Shown here: positions 15,501 through 15,768 of the stretch, one piece after another
Numbering within the stretch: the stretch's first letter is position 1
Layout of the letters: every line of letters starts with the position of its first letter
From: Planctomycetales bacterium
GTDB taxonomy: Bacteria; Planctomycetota; UBA11346
NCBI GenBank assembly: GCA_025362255.1
Contig: JANYGY010000014.1
Span: 1-15,768, forward strand
DNA length: 15,768 nucleotides
Direction: 5' to 3'
Notes under the pieces: model-generated
Databases searched by the model: none
What the model was told of the DNA's origin: nothing
Seen by the model: only the letters and a program-made list of their open reading frames with translations
Position numbers and translations under genes: made by a program

Positions 15501-15768
15501 CCAAGAGGGTGTTGACCAACCTGAGCAGTCGCAGCGCGTTGCGGTGAAGCATTTCCTGTCGCTCACGTTGGCGCGGCGGCAATGGTTGCCCGTGATCACT
15601 GAGGCTGTCCTCCAGCGGTCCGAGCATGAGCGTGAGCGGCGTGCGAAATTCATGACTGACATTTGAGAAGAATGCCGTCTTCGCCAGATCGATCGCCGCG
15701 AGCGCCTCGGCCTTCTCGCGCGCTTGCTCGATAGCGCGAGCGCCCATGAGCGCCTTGATGATGCGCTC
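12535..15768 (-). CDS. Multi-domain hybrid histidine kinase with two kinase cores, N-terminus beyond the right edge
   Basis: The frame is open to the right edge (1077 codons visible), so the start and any sensor domain lie outside. Counting from the Met codon at 15745-15747, the order is as follows. A first HisKA domain has SHEFRTPL with His32, with its HATPase at about 135-245 (N-box NLLSNAFKH, G1 DTGIGIP, G2 GSGIGLAL). A receiver (about 317-432) has Asp323/324, phosphoacceptor Asp366 in LILSDVMMP and Lys418. Three PAS domains follow (about 450-568, 573-698, 705-825), two ending in DI(S/T)ERKxSE. A second HisKA domain has SHDLQQPLR with His852, followed by a second HATPase (about 955-1062, N-box NLIANALKF, G1 DNGIGIP, G2 GSGIGLAT). 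All catalytic boxes look intact. Two full kinase cores around a receiver is an uncommon arrangement and suggests fusion of a hybrid kinase with a PAS kinase of phytochrome-like type. No membrane span is visible. It overlaps the response regulator gene by 4 nt. The signal and target are unknown; a link to the polysaccharide locus is only proximity. Confidence 0.95.
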   Translation of the reverse strand, partial: ERIIKALMGARAIEQAREKAEALAAIDLAKTAFFSNVSHEFRTPLTLMLGPLEDSLSDHGQPLPPRQRERQEMLHRNALRLLRLVNTLLDVSRIEAGRAQASFEPMDLSSYTVDLASTFRSAIERANMQLVVDCPPLSQPVFVDRDMWEKIVLNLLSNAFKHTFSGAITVSLRESAGQAELRVIDTGIGIPADQIPRLFERFHRVQGAQARTHEGSGIGLALAQDLVKLHGGSIHVESKVDRGSIFQVTIPLGASHLPAEQTDPARIRTTTPVGANAFVEEALSWLPEGAEAGHQSEGFPASTCEHFERNVDDDQPEVEADRTVRILLADDNADMRRHVRKILNRRWAVDAVADGAAALVAARAHAPDLILSDVMMPKLDGFGLLRELRADPALRHISVILLSARAGEEASIEGLKAGADDYLIKPFSAQELLARVAAHLGLARMRRDSGEKLRESEDRYRGIVNQSVGGIAETDTTGRFITVNDYFCAIVGYSREELLTLRIQDITHPDDLPRNLELVERLAINSTPFEIEKRYVRKEGSIVWVHNGVSAIRDANGQIRSLIRIATDISERKRSEQLLRYRTAQFETLVNQTPLGVYLVDADFRIREVNPIATPVFGDIQGGVIGRDFDEIIHILWEKEYADEIVQIFRHTLETGESYVAPERAKFRIDRGITEYYEWRLDPITVPDGRRGVVCYFRDISQAVEARLKIQESEERFRQMADHAPVMVWVTAVDGTTTFMSRSWYEFTGQTLEMGHGFGWLDAIHPADLAAVKAAFLSANEKQEPFRLEYRLRHKDGDYRWAIDSATPRLDPHGNFVGYIGSVLDITERKQSEIDLAERNRDLKRANTELEHFASIASHDLQQPLRMISTYCDILGKRYASSFDEKAKEYFARIIAGSQRMRELIHALLSYSQVDKQPLNVNEIPARAVIDDALEHLLPEITVKRARVSLGVLPTIVGDRARLTQLAQNLIANALKFSVAERAPIVSIAAIDDGEWWQFSVSDNGIGIPAAEQEKIFHIFQRLHAVDVYPGSGIGLATCKKIVEQHGGRIWVESEPGVGSTFCFTIPKRQTDSQDQS

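Noticed and set aside
1..15768. tRNA or rRNA genes, CRISPR arrays, intact insertion sequences, riboswitches
   Set aside because: No cloverleaf-like sequence, regular repeat-spacer pattern, transposase gene or known riboswitch consensus was found on either strand.

Overview
The window looks like a Gram-negative bacterial chromosome. It encodes an outer-membrane lipoprotein of the polysaccharide-export (OPX) family, a signal-peptide-bearing outer-membrane beta-barrel and a Wzc/GumC-like inner-membrane co-polymerase. I cannot place the lineage firmly. The GH71-type secreted hydrolase inside an exopolysaccharide locus and the long multi-PAS hybrid kinase would fit Verrucomicrobiota or a related phylum, but that is a weak inference. 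By eye the left edge is clearly AT-richer than the kinase region at the right edge, as is common when a variable surface-polysaccharide locus sits beside core genome.

Positions 1-10921 are a surface-polysaccharide (Wzx/Wzy-type) locus built of short blocks in alternating orientation. On the minus strand a GT4 glycosyltransferase (877-2145) is followed after 3 nt by a multi-membrane-span protein that runs off the left edge and is probably the repeat-unit polymerase. Divergent from them on the plus strand are a secreted GH71-like glycoside hydrolase (2235-3707) and an outer-membrane beta-barrel (3704-4918), joined by a 4-nt stop/start overlap. The minus strand then carries a Wzc-like co-polymerase with a fused BY-kinase-type domain (4985-7147) and a GT2 glycosyltransferase (7445-8503). 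Divergent again is the OPX lipoprotein (8649-9698), facing a MOP-superfamily flippase (9704-10921). Together these supply repeat-unit assembly (two GTs), flipping, polymerisation, chain-length control, periplasm-to-surface export and a hydrolase that may trim the polymer. No initiating sugar-phosphate transferase is seen, so the locus probably continues to the left.

Positions 10922-11318 are AT-rich and hold no normal gene. They contain a candidate promoter for the flippase, a 29-codon ORF, a protein-like fragment closed by stops at both ends, a 9-bp direct repeat and a nested inverted repeat. A complete alkyl-adenine DNA glycosylase gene follows (11319-11882, minus). Upstream of it, on the other strand, lies the decayed 3' end of a DUF4143-type ATPase gene (about 11965-12162) with two in-frame stops.

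The right end (12152-15768, minus) is a two-component module. A very long hybrid histidine kinase with two complete kinase cores, one receiver and three PAS domains is cut by the right edge. Its stop codon overlaps the start of a stand-alone CheY-like response regulator.

The most interesting points are these. The export set pairs an OPX protein lacking a C-terminal membrane helix with a separate outer-membrane barrel coupled to a hydrolase. The co-polymerase kinase domain has arginine in place of the Walker A lysine and no tyrosine-rich tail. The sensor kinase has a tandem double-kinase architecture.
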